Positions 11,965-25,480 of a stretch of DNA of 64,000 bases are shown piece after piece. The translations under genes were made by a program, and so were the position numbers. The stretch is from contig CM057234.1 in the NCBI GenBank assembly GCA_029891385.1, forward strand, positions 26,956,350 to 27,020,349, written 5' to 3'. Every line of letters starts with the position of its first letter. The stretch's first letter is position 1. Origin of the DNA: Erythroxylum novogranatense. Its lineage: Eukaryota; Streptophyta; Magnoliopsida; Malpighiales; Erythroxylaceae. The notes below the pieces were generated by a model, which did not search any database, was not told where the DNA came from, and saw only the letters and a program-made list of their open reading frames with translations.

Positions 11965-12959
11965 GCCTTGCTAAGCATCTAGTGAAGATTCACAATCTGC
12001 ATCAAATATCACATTCTCATACTCATTCAAACTTGAAAAACTTAGAGTTCAAAATAAGAACAAAAAGCTATCTCTCCACAAACTTGAAATCACATAAAAA
12101 TAAAAAATAAAGACCTTCCCTAGTCTTGCAACTTGCACCAGTGATGACAGTCATAAAGAAATGTGTCAAATTTACATCATTTTCGATCAAAGTACTGATT
12201 CACTCATTCACTTTCTTCAACCTTTCCTTGTATTTATGTTTCGATGTGCTCACCCTAATTGATACAAATTCTATAAATATAGCGAAACAAGTATGACTGT
12301 TTAACAACACATATCAAAGAAAAACAAGAGTAGCTTTTCAATTTCTAACCAAATATAACAGAACAGTGGGAGCAAGCTACAATGCATAAAAAAGGAAAAC
12401 ATGGAAGTAACCAAAAGAAGAAGTTATCTAAGTGTGGGACGGACGGTGCAGAGACTTAGGCTCAGGCTGAAGAAAAGGAAAAGAGGGGGAAAACGGCATC
12501 TATACTGTAGCCTATAGGTTGAGGGGATTCTAAACTACGTCGTGCCTTGTGTTATATTATTAAGCTTATAACTTCCCTACTCGAGAATGCTTACCCTTAA
12601 TAGAAAGGTTCAGAGTGCTTACCCTCACAGAAAGGTCCAAAGTTTCAAGATTCAAGAGCTTCAGGTATTAAAGCAAAGACTAGCCAAGTTAAAAAAAGAC
12701 AAGATCACAAATTTGTACCTTTATCAAGAGGTGTACAGATTGCAGCTGGATGAGGCAAAGTCTTCTACACTGGTGATCAGAATTTGTTACCTTTCTCACT
12801 TCAAAAATGAACAATTTGGTCTAACAATAAGAAAAAATTACATGGCAATGAAAGAGCTAGTGGAATGGTGCCATTGACGTTCTATAGAAAAATTTTGGTA
12901 GTCTTGTTTGAATCCTATTTTCTCCAACCGTTTGAAATGTAACTCATCAACTACTAAAA
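11965..12959. other. Unassigned sequence with one small open frame
   Basis: Continues the pre-insertion sequence interrupted by S1. A 96-codon open frame (12587-12877, plus strand) contains a Lys/Gln-rich, possibly coiled-coil stretch (KIQELQVLKQRLAKLKKDK) but matches no family I recognise and has no supporting context. It may be a fortuitous ORF or a fragment of an older element. The rest is AT-rich with nothing supportable. Confidence 0.3.
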
Positions 12960-13195
12960 GCCTCTTAATCTATTAATATATGTTTTGATAAGGGTATAAT
13001 AGTCATTCATTATTATTATACGTATATTACATCCTATTACATCCCTCTTCTAAGTAACATTTCACTATATTACATTATAAACTCTTTCGTCCCTCCCAAA
13101 CAACTATTTTTAATATTACATACATTTACATTCCATTCCATTATAAACCATTCTATTCCATTAAAAACCTTATGTTCAACCAAGCATAGCTTTAG
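12960..13195 (-). mobile_element. MITE-like short repeat, copy 1
   Basis: Non-coding AT-rich block with runs of CCATTCCATTATAAACC, ending near AAGCATAGCTTTAG. A second, diverged copy is at 30590-30830 and shares the CCATTCCATTATAAACC core, an AAGGGTATA block at the opposite end and a CATAGC(C/T)TTAG-like end. The common layout at two unrelated sites suggests a short non-autonomous DNA element. Terminal inverted repeats and target duplication could not be fixed by eye, so the limits are approximate. It abuts the LINE remnant, so it probably inserted in or next to it. Confidence 0.45.
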
Positions 13196-14010
13196 GTTAG
13201 AAGGATTATGAGCATCGATACAATCTACCATATCATCATTCCTTACTTTGAAGACTATCTTACCCTTTTCCCCTCTTGCGCCATCAAAACACTGTTGAAA
13301 TCACTTAATGCAATCCAAGGGTAATTGATTGAGCTATTAAGACTCTAAATGTCACTCTAAAGGGATGCTCTTATGAACTCATGATTAATTCCATAAATAA
13401 ACATAATTCTAAAGTAACTTATGCATATATTATAGCTTACCTCAAGATGAATCTTTATTTATGTGCTTAAGGATTGTTGCACTTTGAACTCTTTTGGATC
13501 AAATGCTACTAGGATTCTCCCAATGAGATAAGCTTGATGGTTTGTAATTATCTCAAAGTTGCTATCGAACAACTATGAGCTATGTTTTATCTTCTCCTTC
13601 TTCACTCTTATTTCCAATAGACCTACCATTTAAGGTTTCTTTATCAGCAAATAATCCTTGATCATTTGTTTTTTTAGGGAAATTTCATGCCCCTTACATT
13701 CTAGTTAACAACCACTGGGGAGAGCCAAGGGCATGAGACCCTTTACCTGTAACTTTTTCCCTTGTTTTCCTCCTAGTTCTCGCACTCAAGGTGTTAATAG
13801 GTTCTCCATTGTTACCATTTCTAACATTAGAGAGATTGCAAGTATCATTTAGGTTCTAACTTATTATCCTCTCTTGATCATTGTGATGATTTTCAACTAG
13901 GGACTTGATCGACTTTTACACATATGCATCTCTATATGGGTGTTATTATTTCCATCCAAGAGTGTTCCTTCTTTATCAGCTTGTAAGGATCTTGATTTTC
14001 TAGTTTATTA
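13196..14010 (-). pseudogene. L1-type LINE endonuclease remnant
   Basis: On the minus strand, translation in shifting frames gives the start of a plant L1 ORF2 apurinic-type endonuclease: NVRGMKFPLKKQMIKDYL near 13690-13640 (compare the WNVRGL start of the family), VGLLEIRVK, then TNH.AYLIGRILVAFDP, and further on PWIALSDFNSVLMAQEGK near 13320-13265, containing the conserved DFN catalytic block. The sequence upstream of it (to about 14010) has no clear domain and may be the ORF1 end. Several stops and frameshifts are present. The reverse transcriptase is absent; the element is cut off at the MITE-like block at 13195. Confidence 0.7.
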
Positions 14011-17000
14011 AAAATAAGATGCCGACCTCTTTTTGGTTTCTAAACCGTAATTGGAATTGATGTTAACATATACAATCAAATTATATGTGATATGTAATTC
14101 CAGGTTTGATCGAGCAGTAAGGTCTCATAGATTAAGGTAAAGATTGTTCATGTCTTTTTGGTGCAATCTATAATTGTTGACACTTAACATATGTACATAT
14201 CATGAACCCAACGTGGATAGGAGGATATATTTGTTAAAGTTTTTGACAAAGCATGAGTAGTACTTCGTACGTACAGAAACGTTTTGAGATGATTAGACAA
14301 TTCAATGAGTCCGCAACATGCTCAAAGACTTTATATTCTTCCTTTTTCCAAATTTTTTGGTTACTTTAGCAGCCAGGCATGCATACATGCTCTTTCTTCT
14401 CCATCGGATGCTTTGTCCATCAGATTCATTCAACAATCTTGCTCTTCGGTTCAAATCACCATACCAAAAAGATATTGAAAACGCTTCATTGTCCATCATC
14501 TCTTCGGTGACTTTTCTTTAACTGATAAGCTCAATAATTAGAACCGGACAATATAAGCATGCTCAATTCATCTTATACCAGAAGAGGACATACAAAGCGT
14601 GGCCTTGGCCTTTTTGCTTCACCCTGCGAGGTTAAAACATCTGAACATATTTTAAACTCGATTCCAAATTTGTGCAATTAGTGTGATTGAAGGAGAGGGA
14701 CCCAATTAGAGAACTGTTCCCGGCGTTCACCATCACCATCACCATCACCATCACCATCACCATCTGTTAGTTGTGATGACCAAAACTCCAGTCATCATCT
14801 GATTTACGTAACATGATCTGAAAGACTGATTAACAGGTCAGAGGGCCTCTTCTAATGGTAAAACAATGCCCATGTGAAGTTCTTTATTTTCTTCTCCCAA
14901 AATATTGAGTTTACTGTATAGCATTTAATCAGTTGCGATATATTTTTAGTTCTTCTTTCTTCATCTTTTAACATCTCGAGATTGCTGTCGAGCAGTTATG
15001 TCTGATTTTAGGTCACAAAAAAGGATGGGGGAAAAACCAGCAACAGGTAAAGAAGAAAGAACCAGTGAGTAGTACAGAAAACAAAATTAATGAGTAATGC
15101 AAAGGAAAGATGGCAGAGATAGTGAAATCACACGTCCCATGTCGGGGAAATTTTTCATACAAATAATTTTTCAAATTTTCTTTTTGTTATGTTCTTTGTC
15201 TTCTTTGTCATGTCGGACAAAAGATTGCTTGGTCAATTCAGATAGCTAGCAAGATCAAGCTAGGATTAATGAATAAAATAAAGTAATTGACAAACAAGTG
15301 ACTAAATATCTTGTGATACCTATAAGCAGAATTACAATTCCTAAAACAATCTTAAGAATTTTATTCAACTTAAAAATTATGATTTTATGTGATGAAACTT
15401 GGCATTGTATGTTAATTCTAAATGTTCTTTCTAGGGTTTCAAGCACCTTGAGGTTGCCCACTTGCCTAATTAATGAATTGGTAATCCCCTAATTTTCCTT
15501 AATCATTTTAAAAAAGTTCACAAAAAAATTCGTTAAAATTATCAATTTGAAATCAATCAATATTATTAATTGGAAATCAATAAATAAAGTTATGAAAATG
15601 GTGTTTCTTTGTTAATAATCTTCTTGCACTCTACTATTTCCTAGTTATGCTATAGAAACAATATGCATTTTCAGGTTGTTAAAAATGTTAATCAACTCCT
15701 TGTTTAATTAAGAAGTGTAAAATTTTAAATCGAGAAAATTTATAATTATTTAAATACTTGTATTATTAATATGAAATATTCAAATTAGCTCAACTTGAAA
15801 AATTAAATTTAATGAAGAGAAATTCTTAGTTCGAGAAAAATATAATTTTTGTTATATTAAATAACAATTTTCAAAACTTTCTCGTTGCTTGTACTCACTC
15901 TCTTAGAGTCTTAGTACTTGAACTCCTAGAATTGTGGGTCTATTGCAAGACAATCATGTTGCTGGCTTTATTACAAAATCACGGTCATATCCAGTGTTGC
16001 TCATTTCCTCCTAAAATAGTTGCTAGCTTTTGATGGGTTGACATATTGCAAACTCTGGGATCGAATGTTTGTAGCTTTTGTCCAAGGTTCTTCATAATTA
16101 ATATTAATTTGTATTTCCTTTTCTTTTCCCTCTTAAAAAATGGATTTTGATCTTAGAGGTCGGCACTATTATGATTTTAGTCCCGTCTCTCTTTGATATC
16201 TTTACTTCTGCATTTTGGCGAAGAGCATAGAAGCCAGCAAAACTTGCTCTACAGTCTACACCAATACATCTTTAACAGTGTAGCACTTAAATGATGACAG
16301 GATCAACGATTTTCTATTTACTGCTTTCACAAAAAAAGGAAAATAATATTAAAAATAAAGTGCTGCTTTTAAATCAAAGTATTAAACAATAAAAGGTTGC
16401 TTTCAAATCAACGTACTAAAGATGAATAACTATTGTTATAGCCTTATAGGCCGGAAGTCTTGAATTCTAGGGGTAAATGATTAAAAAAAAAAAAACATAG
16501 GAAACAGACGATAGTAGTGTAGAGTCGATGTTGTAGGCGCGTCCAACTATCACATACACGAATGGATGTTTGCAAATTTACATGTGAAATTTAATTTCAA
16601 GACATGGAGACCTAGAAGGAAAATGAAAGCTATATGAATAAAGATTTTGGAGGGGAGTTGCAGATGGGTTACTGTTACGAGGAGAAGTAGTACTGCTCTT
16701 ATCAGTGTGAGTTTTATAATTACATTGAGTTTATACTGCTAATGGCCGAAGGGTGTGGGTTGTAAGTAAGTATGGGACTATTGATCTTTTGCAATAATTT
16801 TACCTTTGGATCAGTCACCAGAATTAGAACTTTGGTAGAAACCTTTCCACTGTTCATCTTGAGATGCCCTACACTGCTTTTTAATTTAGAGGGAGGCAGA
16901 AGTAAAGAGATCAAAGCCCTAAAAGTGTTTCTCATCCGTCTCTTTCGTCCTGTAAACAGGAAAAGAACGGCATCTCTCACACACAACCACGCATCTACGG

Positions 17001-17346
17001 TCTAAACTCTAAGTAGGGTTAAGAAGAAAAAATATAAAAAGAGAAAAGAACATTTCTGCTACCCTTTGAGATTAACCCTCCTTTTTGCCACCTTCTCCCA
17101 ACAAGACTCCAGCTTTTAGTTTCCCTCGTTTCTTGAATAAAAAGAACAGGGTTCGAATTAAGTTTGTGCGAAATACATATGCAATAGGATATGGTGTTCA
17201 ATAAAGTTAATAAGAATATCCCAATCCATCTTGCTATTTTCTTCACCTAATTTACAATATATACCTCTGTCTAACTCCCAGAAGAAACAGAAGAATCTTC
17301 TTTCTTCTTTATCATAATGATTTTTGAAATTGTCATAAATATTATT
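14011..17346. other. Unassigned AT-rich sequence left of the CACTA element
   Basis: No recognisable gene. Several short open frames occur (for example 14302-14499 and 16720-16986 on the minus strand) but resemble no family I know, and overlapping frames on the opposite strand are equally long. A poly-A run at 16482-16494 could mark the end of an old retroposed copy. The last bases, ATT at 17344-17346, are the left copy of the CACTA target duplication. Confidence 0.4.
14728..14764. repeat. Hexanucleotide microsatellite (CACCAT)n
   Basis: About six perfect copies of CACCAT. In one frame it would read as alternating His codons, but no plausible gene surrounds it, so it is an ordinary microsatellite. 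Confidence 0.95.
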
Positions 17347-17700
17347 CACTAAAAGAAATTATCATTTTATCGATGGAAATTACTGTCGGTAAATGACACA
17401 TTTTCGCCGGTGAAATTAATCACCGACGAAATTTGGTGCCCGAAAAAATCCGTCGGTGAAATTCCCGTACGTAAAAATACCGACTGAAATATTCTGTCGC
17501 TATTTAACGACGGACAATTGTTGTCGGTATTTATATAACGACGAAAGGAGCAAGTGAGATTCCGTCGGAGACATTTAGCTATGGTCATTTGATCTATCGG
17601 TGAGGCGAAAGTATCTTCAACCAGTTTTCCGACGGTTTTATTTACCGTCGGTAAATATCGATATTGTTTGCGACGAACAAATTTTCGTCAGAAAGAAAAG
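17347..17700 (-). repeat. CACTA 3' terminal region (TIR and subterminal repeats)
   Basis: Starts with the terminal CACTAAAAG and holds about ten copies, in both orientations, of a short motif around CCGTCGGTAAAT / ACCGACGAAAT (for example near 17384, 17426, 17453, 17521, 17558, 17630 and 17648). In En/Spm elements such subterminal motifs bind the element's DNA-binding protein and are needed for excision; that role here is by family analogy. Confidence 0.8.
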
Positions 17701-17936
17701 ATTATTTTTTTTCATTTTGTTGTTTTGTTGTGATAACAATGTTATATTATATATATACTTTATTTATTTGTATTACGTTATATTATTTGTTCATAATATA
17801 TTACTTTGTATATATAGTTTGAATAATGGAAAAATTAATAAATAATAAAATATATAAAGAATTTAATTTAATAATTAAAAAGAAGAAAGAACAAATCTTA
17901 TATTTTATAATTGAAAACAAATGACAATGTTATGCC

Positions 17937-19940
17937 GATATCGTGGTGATCATGGATACTCTGAATCGTCCCCCCCACCCTCTCTTTAACATTTCCATCT
18001 CTCGCCTAAGTCGAGCCATCTCTCTATGTGTTGTCTCTCCTTAGTCATCCGCTCCACCTCCGCCTCATCTTAGTAAGTCGCTCCATCTCCTCTCTCCTCT
18101 TAGCTGCCTGCTCCATCTGCTCCATCGACTCTCTGATCTTTGATACCTGCTCCAGCTCCGTCCTCATCTTCTCCCTCATCTGCAGAGTCTACTTCTCTCT
18201 CATTTGCAGACTCATCTCCTCTCTCATCTGCAGTCTCATCTCCTGTCTTAACTGTTGAGTCATCTCTGCTCTCAGCTGTTCTCTCATCTACAGACTAATC
18301 TCGTCTCTCATTTTAGCTATCTCCTCTATATGCTGCTGACGTTGAGTAACCAGCTGCTCACTTTGATTAACCAGCTGCTCACTTTGATTAACTAGCTGCT
18401 CCCTTAATGTGTCCACTATGGCCCGGAGCTCCGATAAGTCATGAGTTTGCGATGGCCGAGCAGATGCTGCTGTACTAAAAAAGGAAGAGTGCGAATAATA
18501 GGTGTTTGCATATGAGCCCAGGCCGAATATTCTTCCACGACGGTCCCTACCACCCACGACATCAAGATATGTCTGAGTCTCATCCACAACTTGTTCCTCC
18601 TGAGATTGTCACTGAATATTTTGTTGTATTTGGTCCTATTAAGAAGCAATATTTACATTAGTAATTAAGGTATAATTGTTAAGAAATTATTAAAATATGT
18701 TAATTTCACTTACATTCACTTCTCTACATCGAGTGTTGATGAAGGTGACACCATCATGTTTCTTCGTGTGTGTGTGCAAAAATATCTGGATAGATGTAGG
18801 CTTCGTGCCCAATGACTTTACCTACATCTATAACTTAAATTGTCAGATGTTAACTAGAATTTAAAAAAAATTTGCCAAAGTTTCCTCTATATATATGATA
18901 TTTGCCCCCCGTTCAACAAAAAAAACAACTTCACACAGCCATATATGGCACCAGACATTTATATCATAATCAATATATTCAATAAAGCGAAGCAAAATAT
19001 ATGCAAAATTGGTGTGAGAAAATAGATACTTACTAGTCTATGTGCATGCTCGTAGTGGGTAATTGATCCTTCCGTATGCACTGGAAGACTCGCACCTCCC
19101 GGCCCTCCACGTCTGTTGGCCGAATTACGCTCTGATATGGACATTGTCACAGGTGATGTCCAATATTTTGTCCAACAAGTCCAAATTTTCTCCGAAATAT
19201 AACGCGGTCATGCACTAACCTTACGTATCGCATTAATTAAGTCGTGATAACATATTCGAGCTTTCTTTTCCCATTGTTTATACATGCTGGCGTCGAAACA
19301 AGAATCCCAGTAAAATTCTTTCTAAAATAAGAAGAGTAAGAATAACAAAATGTTAAAATGTTTATGAACATTGTGAATATAAAGCAATGTAACAAGAAAA
19401 TAACTATTATTTGTACCTCAAACTCCTGAAAGTATAATTGCTTTGTGGTGCCAGATAAATTCTTCCACACATAACCCTCTGGTTCAATTCTTTGCTTGAA
19501 CGAGGAAGTCATATTTCTTGAAATTGATCCAGACGGAACCAACCTAACATGGCAAATTATGTTATCCTATGTAAAAATTGGTAAAAGTAAAAGTTGATAA
19601 TAAGCAAATTATGAAGTGCTTTGATTTCACTTACTGGTCATTGAAAATAGAAACAAACTTTTTCCTTCAGTCTCTCAATAGCCAGTCGACGGACGCCTCC
19701 CGCTCCTAAGACGTTGGTGTTGGAAGATATATGCGTTGGGGAAGGGGATGGTGTAGGCTGAGAAGCAGTCGGTGATGCTTCATCTGCAACTCCCAGCACG
19801 AGAGGTGGAGGAGGTGAGTCAGTAGGAGCGGCTGATTGTGACGAACTACCTTCACTATAAGTTCCTTCGAACATGGCTCGAAACCTCAGTCGCATGACCT
19901 CACGTTGTCTCTTCGGTCCCATTCTTTTCCTGAAATTCAA
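17937..19940 (-). pseudogene. CACTA second gene (Transposase_24, TnpA-like) remnant
   Basis: Predicted exons by GT-AG boundaries: 19940-19635, 19543-19417, 19321-19034, 18821-18714 and 18635 to about 17937. In order they encode a Ser/Pro-rich N-terminus, the block RLVPSGSISRNMTSSFKQR, the block FYWDSCFDASMYKQWEKKAR with PRYISEKIW, then GTKPTSIQIFLHTHTKKHDG, and finally a long coiled coil with repeated NQSEQLV and LQMREEM units. This is the layout of plant En/Spm Transposase_24 proteins, thought to bind the subterminal repeats. Breaks: a TGA in exon 3 (near 19198), a TGA at the start of exon 5, and a TAG near 18287 where the neighbouring repeat units have CAG. Frameshifts are likely at the end of exon 1 and near the C-terminus. 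Confidence 0.75.
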
Positions 19941-20960
19941 TTTTTCCCAATTCTCTACATGTACAATTAATAATTTGAAAGCAATATTTTACAAAAAACA
20001 TAGAGAAGAAACTATGGCAATATATGAAGGTTAACATATTGTTATCAACAATAAATGAACCTTAACAATAATATAAATATGCATTGTTTAACAAAGTCTT
20101 ACAGATACAACAATAAATCAACGTGAAAGTTTAGTGTAATAATGTCTGGCAGTACAAAAGCACATTGATATAATCATTTTGTTTGATTCCATATAATATG
20201 GGAGTCAGTAAAGGTAAAAGAGTCCCCAATATCTGGGTTCCCGAGAAGGGTTCTCGCATGTTCAAATGCACCAATGGAAACAGTGAAACTTCGTCCACCT
20301 GATGTACGTTGTTGATCACATTCTTGTAATAGTTTTGAAGCTATAGCTATACTTGTTGAGGAAACAGTGAATGAGTTCCCAGTCTTAGAATGGAAGACTA
20401 AATCTCCGAATGAACTACTAACAGGAACAAATCTACCTAAAACATAATCAGTGAATAAATGTTGAAACCGTGATATTAACAAACTATATAAGTAACGAAA
20501 ATCATATATTAATGCATACGTGATTGTGCAGACGAGGTTTGCAGAATAGTAGAGGAGTTGACAATACCCGATCTTCCTATTCCGTTATAAGTTGTTGTGA
20601 CATTGCTGTCACCTTTATCGGCATACATGTCCTCTTTGAGTTTAAAGGATGCTTAAACATGTAAGATTGACAATGAAATGAGAATATGTTTGATAACTTT
20701 AATAAATGTTATGAGATGTTCATAACACAGAATTCATCGACGTGCAGATCATACTAAAAACCTTCAAGTAACAGATCGGCCATAGAAGGCAAACGATTGG
20801 TACTGTATGATGGGGCGAGATGTTCTGTAGTTTTGCTTCCATGGGCTGGGACAATTTTGCCACATTCCTCCCAACGGAAAGAATTTTTACCGTCCGGAAC
20901 CAATCGCCATGTCGACATTCCTTTCCAAAGAAATTCAATGAAAACCAAACATAATATAAT
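19941..20960 (-). other. CACTA internal region with unrecognised open frames
   Basis: Lies between the two CACTA genes. Minus-strand open frames at 20754-20948 and 20174-20482 carry a Ser/Thr-rich sequence, and 20530-20660 gives another readable piece (MYADKGDSNVTTT). They could be upstream exons of the second CACTA gene joined by splicing, but I recognise no domain and cannot fix the splice sites. Otherwise AT-rich. Confidence 0.3.
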
Positions 20961-21371
20961 TAAATGAAAATAATGTTACTATTTAAGTTAAAATATGCAA
21001 TTACAAACACAAGTCATTCGCTATCAAAACTTAATCGTAAATTACAATCATCATCTTCTTCAGAAGAATAAGAATCACATTCCGGCTCCTCGTCAGATCT
21101 CAAACCCTCGTCATCCTCTCCAGATGAAATATCGGCAAATTCGTTTGATGAATCATTCAAAGGTTCATTATTGTCATACGTAACAGATGCATTGATAAAA
21201 GTCACATCTTCCTGAAACGCCTCACTTTCAAGACTATGATCTCGTCTTCCATGTGATTCGTAAACACCTCTAGGTTTAACTTTTCAAACCGCTAACCAAT
21301 CTGTCTTATCTTGTCGTAAGCTTGGAAAAGGGATGTAACAAACCTATTTAGCTTGCGCAGCTAAGACGAAA

Positions 21372-24300
21372 TGTAACACCCCACTCCTGTATGACCCGAA
21401 CCTGACATCGATGGTGATATCTGAGTCCGTGTCCTGCAAGAGTGGCGTGCTACGTCACTCAGTCAAAACTTAGTATAATTTTTTTTATATAAAATAAAAT
21501 CATGCACTATACGGACAACAATTGACATAAACAATCATTAATGAACATAATCACCGGTAATTCCAATGGCCACAGAGGCCCTTTTCATAAATGCAATTTA
21601 TTTCCGTCTGTTGACTTTATAAATTGTCCTAATCATTAATACAAAAATTCAGAATAATACAATTTTTTTTCAGACACTAATGCAGATGCGAACTGATCCC
21701 GGCCTCTTTTCTCACTCACATGCGGTTGCAATACACCCATTGCCTAACGGGGTATTTTTCTGGGTCTTGAAAAATAGTTGCAAATTTTGGGTGAGTTTTA
21801 CGAACTCAGTGAGGTAACCATCATCGATGGTTCACTCAATTCATGCAACACATCAATTCACATAACATATATTCACATTGTTGCATATTTGATCACATTT
21901 CACAATTTCACTTAAGCATAGACAATTATACATTTCATTTAGGCATACATAACCAAATGAATTCATGTAACACTCAAGCATGACACAGTTGTTTCATAAT
22001 TCACCTTCAGAAGTACCACATGATTGGTACCACAGAGCATAAGTGTTGGTACCTGAGCTCTCGCATCAACCAGCGTTACCACATTAATCAGTATTGTCCT
22101 CTTTGGGAATCGAACTCGCGACCACTCAAGGTTTTGTTTTTTCTAAGAATATGCCTCTAAATCACTGTGGGGCTTGAGGCCTAAATATAAACGTTGAGCT
22201 TGTAGCTCTCGGTGGCTGCTCCGGTCACAACTGTCATTAACTGATCATGCATTCATGCATGGAATGCATATGTCGCAATGAAGCCATATCAACATCACAA
22301 TGAATCCCAAATTATCACATTCAACCAATTAGTTCACAATTAATCACATTAAAATCACACTCACATTTAATCACATTTAAACATGGAGGTCCCAAATTCT
22401 CAAACAAACAACACTTCTATGTCATAATCTCCCAATACGTCAGACCTTCTGTCCGGAATCTATAATCAAAACACAATCCCACCATTATTCTCCACAAAAT
22501 TATAAACTCATAATTATAAGCACATAATAATTGAGGAACCGTCTAGGTCACTCACCATTTGCTTCCGAGCTAATGCCTGGAAGTCTCGGTAACGTTCGTG
22601 TGCTGACATTCCAAATGTGCCTCTATAACATTCAAAATATACAACCATTACCAAATGCACAATCAGAAATATTTAATAATGCACATGTAGCAATTAAAAT
22701 GTGTACAATGCATGTTCGTGACATTCCCAGCACTATTCCAAAAATTCCCATCACAATATTTTCCTCTAAACTTTAGAAACTCATTGACATCAAAATCACT
22801 CAATTCGGACCTCTATAGGTCTAATTATTGATAAAACATAGACCAAAAAAATGATTTCCCAATCCCCTTACTTTGACCTAACCAATCCACGTCAATTTTA
22901 TCTCTAAAATTTTTCAATGTCACATAGAAATGAAATTAAATATTTCACGACTTCGATGCCTCGAGAATCAGGTCAATCAGATGTCGGACGTAAAAGTTAT
23001 AAACAAAAGAGCGGAGAGAGGTCAGTTCAGGAAAAATACATGTCCTAGTCCACTAGTCGGAGGTTGTAGTCGACTAGGTCGATTACAGTGACCGACTGAA
23101 AGCTTTATTCTTTCTTCTGCCGACATCCCAACTTTCACAAGTCATAACTCCTTAGTATGAACTCCAAATTGGACAAACTTGGTATCAATTTCAAGATAAA
23201 AGAGAGATCTACAAGTTTCAAGAAGAGTTTGAAAATCAATGTCATCTCTAAGGGTACCAAAAATGCACTCAAAGTTACTGTCTTCACAATACCATTCAAA
23301 ACAGTACAACAGTTTTGAAAAAATCATATCTTCCCATCCCCTTTGCTAAAAATTCCAAATTTTATACCAAAAGAAAGTTCAAAACATATTCTACAACTTT
23401 CATGAGCAACTTGGAAGTAATTTCAACCTTTAAATAAATCAAATTCTCAATCAAAGTTTCTGCCTACCTAAGTCATCCTCAACCGTAACACAATCTTCCA
23501 AAATTCATAACTTCCTATCCCATTTTCGAAAAATTCCATGCTTGGTATCACTGAAAAGAGCAGAACACATGCTACAATTCTCATGAAGGACTTAGAACCA
23601 AATTCCATCTCTACCTAGCTCAAAATCTCCATTAATGTGGCTGCCCTGTTTAAGAGTGTTAAGTCACCATAGAACCTAAACCACATCAAAATTTTACAAA
23701 ATCATAATTTACAATCAACACATCCAAAATTAGCATACTATATCTCATTTTAAAGCTAATTCATTCCTTTACAACTTCACAGAAGATCACTTGAGCCAAT
23801 TTGAACCATAACAGTCCAAAATTAGCTATAGAACACAGAAATCACAAAACCTATACACTTAGAGCCATTTGCACACAAAACACATTTTGGTCTGAATTAC
23901 CATTTGAACATTAACAATTCATAACTTTCAACCTACAAATAAAAAAAAATCATACTTAGTGGTGTTAGAAAGCTAACAAGTAAATATTCAACTTTCATGA
24001 AGACCAATTTCTCAAAATCAGTCTACTTTAGCTTAGAAAAATTTCCAAAGTTTTGGTCACAAATCAGTCAATGTTAGCCTCAACACTATTCACCCTGCAC
24101 ATATGTCTCACTTTCCAAGCAAAATTCAAAACCCTTCAAGCCATAATTGGACAGAACTTCCTTCATAAGAATTATAACCAAACTTCTCAAGTTTAATTTA
24201 AGACAAAGCCCATATCAATATCACAACCATATCGAAAGTTATGAGCAAAAACCTGAAACTTACACAAAGTGAATTTTCCAGATTCTCATATCTAACTCTA

Positions 24301-25480
24301 CTCCTTTCATTCCAACATCATTCCTACATCAATAAGCATTCCATTTAGTCACTAATTCAGCCACAATTTCATCTAGATCTTCACTTGAACACTTAATCAT
24401 AAAATGGAAGCACACATACAAAAGGTTCCTACTTTAATTACCAATAATCTAACATCATAAAAACCACTCCAACACTTAATTCACACACTACACATGTTAA
24501 CACATTCATCCTCAATCAACCATAAATTCCCTAAGAACATAACCTACCCATTTACACTAACCATAAGTTCAAGTAATTAATGTACAAGTCATCATAATGA
24601 ATGCTTCTAACTAACATAAAACACAAGACTTACCTATTTAAGCTCTAATCTTCCTATCTTCACCAACTCACCAATTTTCCTACCTCACTTCTCACCCATA
24701 CGATCATCATCCTTGAGGCTTAGGTTAGTATTTTTATTTGTGAACAAGGAGGAGAAAGCACAAAACATAGGAGGGGTTTATGTGTAGTGAAGATGAGTAG
24801 CAATCTTAGCTAAAAAGAACGAGAAAAATCGATGAAGAAGAGGAGATGAAGGAGGCTACGTATATATGGAGAGCTTCCATCTAAAACACTTTTAATTCCT
24901 TCAAAAGAGAAGTGTCGTGGATAGCTTGCCTTAGGAAGATATTTATACAACACTTAAACATAAGATTAAGTAGGCAAGTGACATGTGTCACTTGCCATTT
25001 GTCATGTTTTAAGGGTTCATCTAATTCCTTTCCAAAACAATTTAATTTCTAGTCCAATTTCTCTCCAAATTCCAATGGTTCAAAGTAATAAATCATAAAA
25101 TCATGTATCTCATTTTCCAGTGCCATTGGACAGTCATTTCCAGTACCGAAAATCCATTCAGTCCGTCACTTGACAATTTTTTCAGTCCAGAAAAGTATTC
25201 TGAAAAATTTCCAGAAAAATTTCTAAAATTTCCTTAAAATGTAAAATACACATAAATCACTCCAATTCAATCTTTCAAGCACTAATAACATATTTTTCAC
25301 AATAAACACATATGCCGGGAAATGTCATGAATGCATGTACAATCATGGGCATATACAAAAATTACAACTTATGCATATATGGAGGCCATATTATGCATGA
25401 ACATGCTGAGACTAGTTTACACACTCATAACCCATCCCAAATTACTATTTTACCTTTCCCATCAGGGATGGGATGTTACA
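21372..25480 (-). mobile_element. Solo LTR S2 (Tekay-like gypsy) inside tnp2, with target duplication
   Basis: A 4,109-bp LTR, minus orientation, with short terminal inverted repeats TGTAACA(C/T)CCC and a perfect 5-bp duplication CGAAA (21367-21371, 25481-25485). It lies in the last tnp2 exon: without it, the frame passes straight from FEPF to VLAAQAK, as in DUF4216 proteins. Shared LTR landmarks on the minus strand include GGTGAGTGACCTAG (around 22550), the hairpin (21816-21832), and CATGACATTTCCCGG (25325-25311). Five or more imperfect copies of the CATAACTT...TCATGAAG module lie at 23130-24030. No internal region remains. Confidence 0.94.
24940..24947 (-). promoter_or_regulatory. Putative TATA box of solo LTR S2
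   Basis: TATAAATA on the minus strand about 540 bp from the LTR start, a similar position to the TATAAATA in the element II LTR (about 510 bp in). Promoter role inferred from position and motif only. Confidence 0.5.

Noticed and set aside
12587..12877. 96-codon plus-strand frame as a host gene
   Set aside because: Kept only as an unassigned frame: no homologue recognised, short, and among old transposon debris.
14302..14521. Paired opposite-strand open frames of 65-67 codons, possible small gene
   Set aside because: Both strands are open to a similar length, neither matches a known protein, and no splice or promoter signals support either.
14728..14764. Run of alternating His codons, like an affinity tag from a vector
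   Set aside because: No gene, vector or linker sequence surrounds it; it is a simple CACCAT microsatellite in AT-rich intergenic sequence.
16720..17005. Open frames of 77-88 codons on both strands
   Set aside because: Same reason: mirror-image frames with no recognisable domain.
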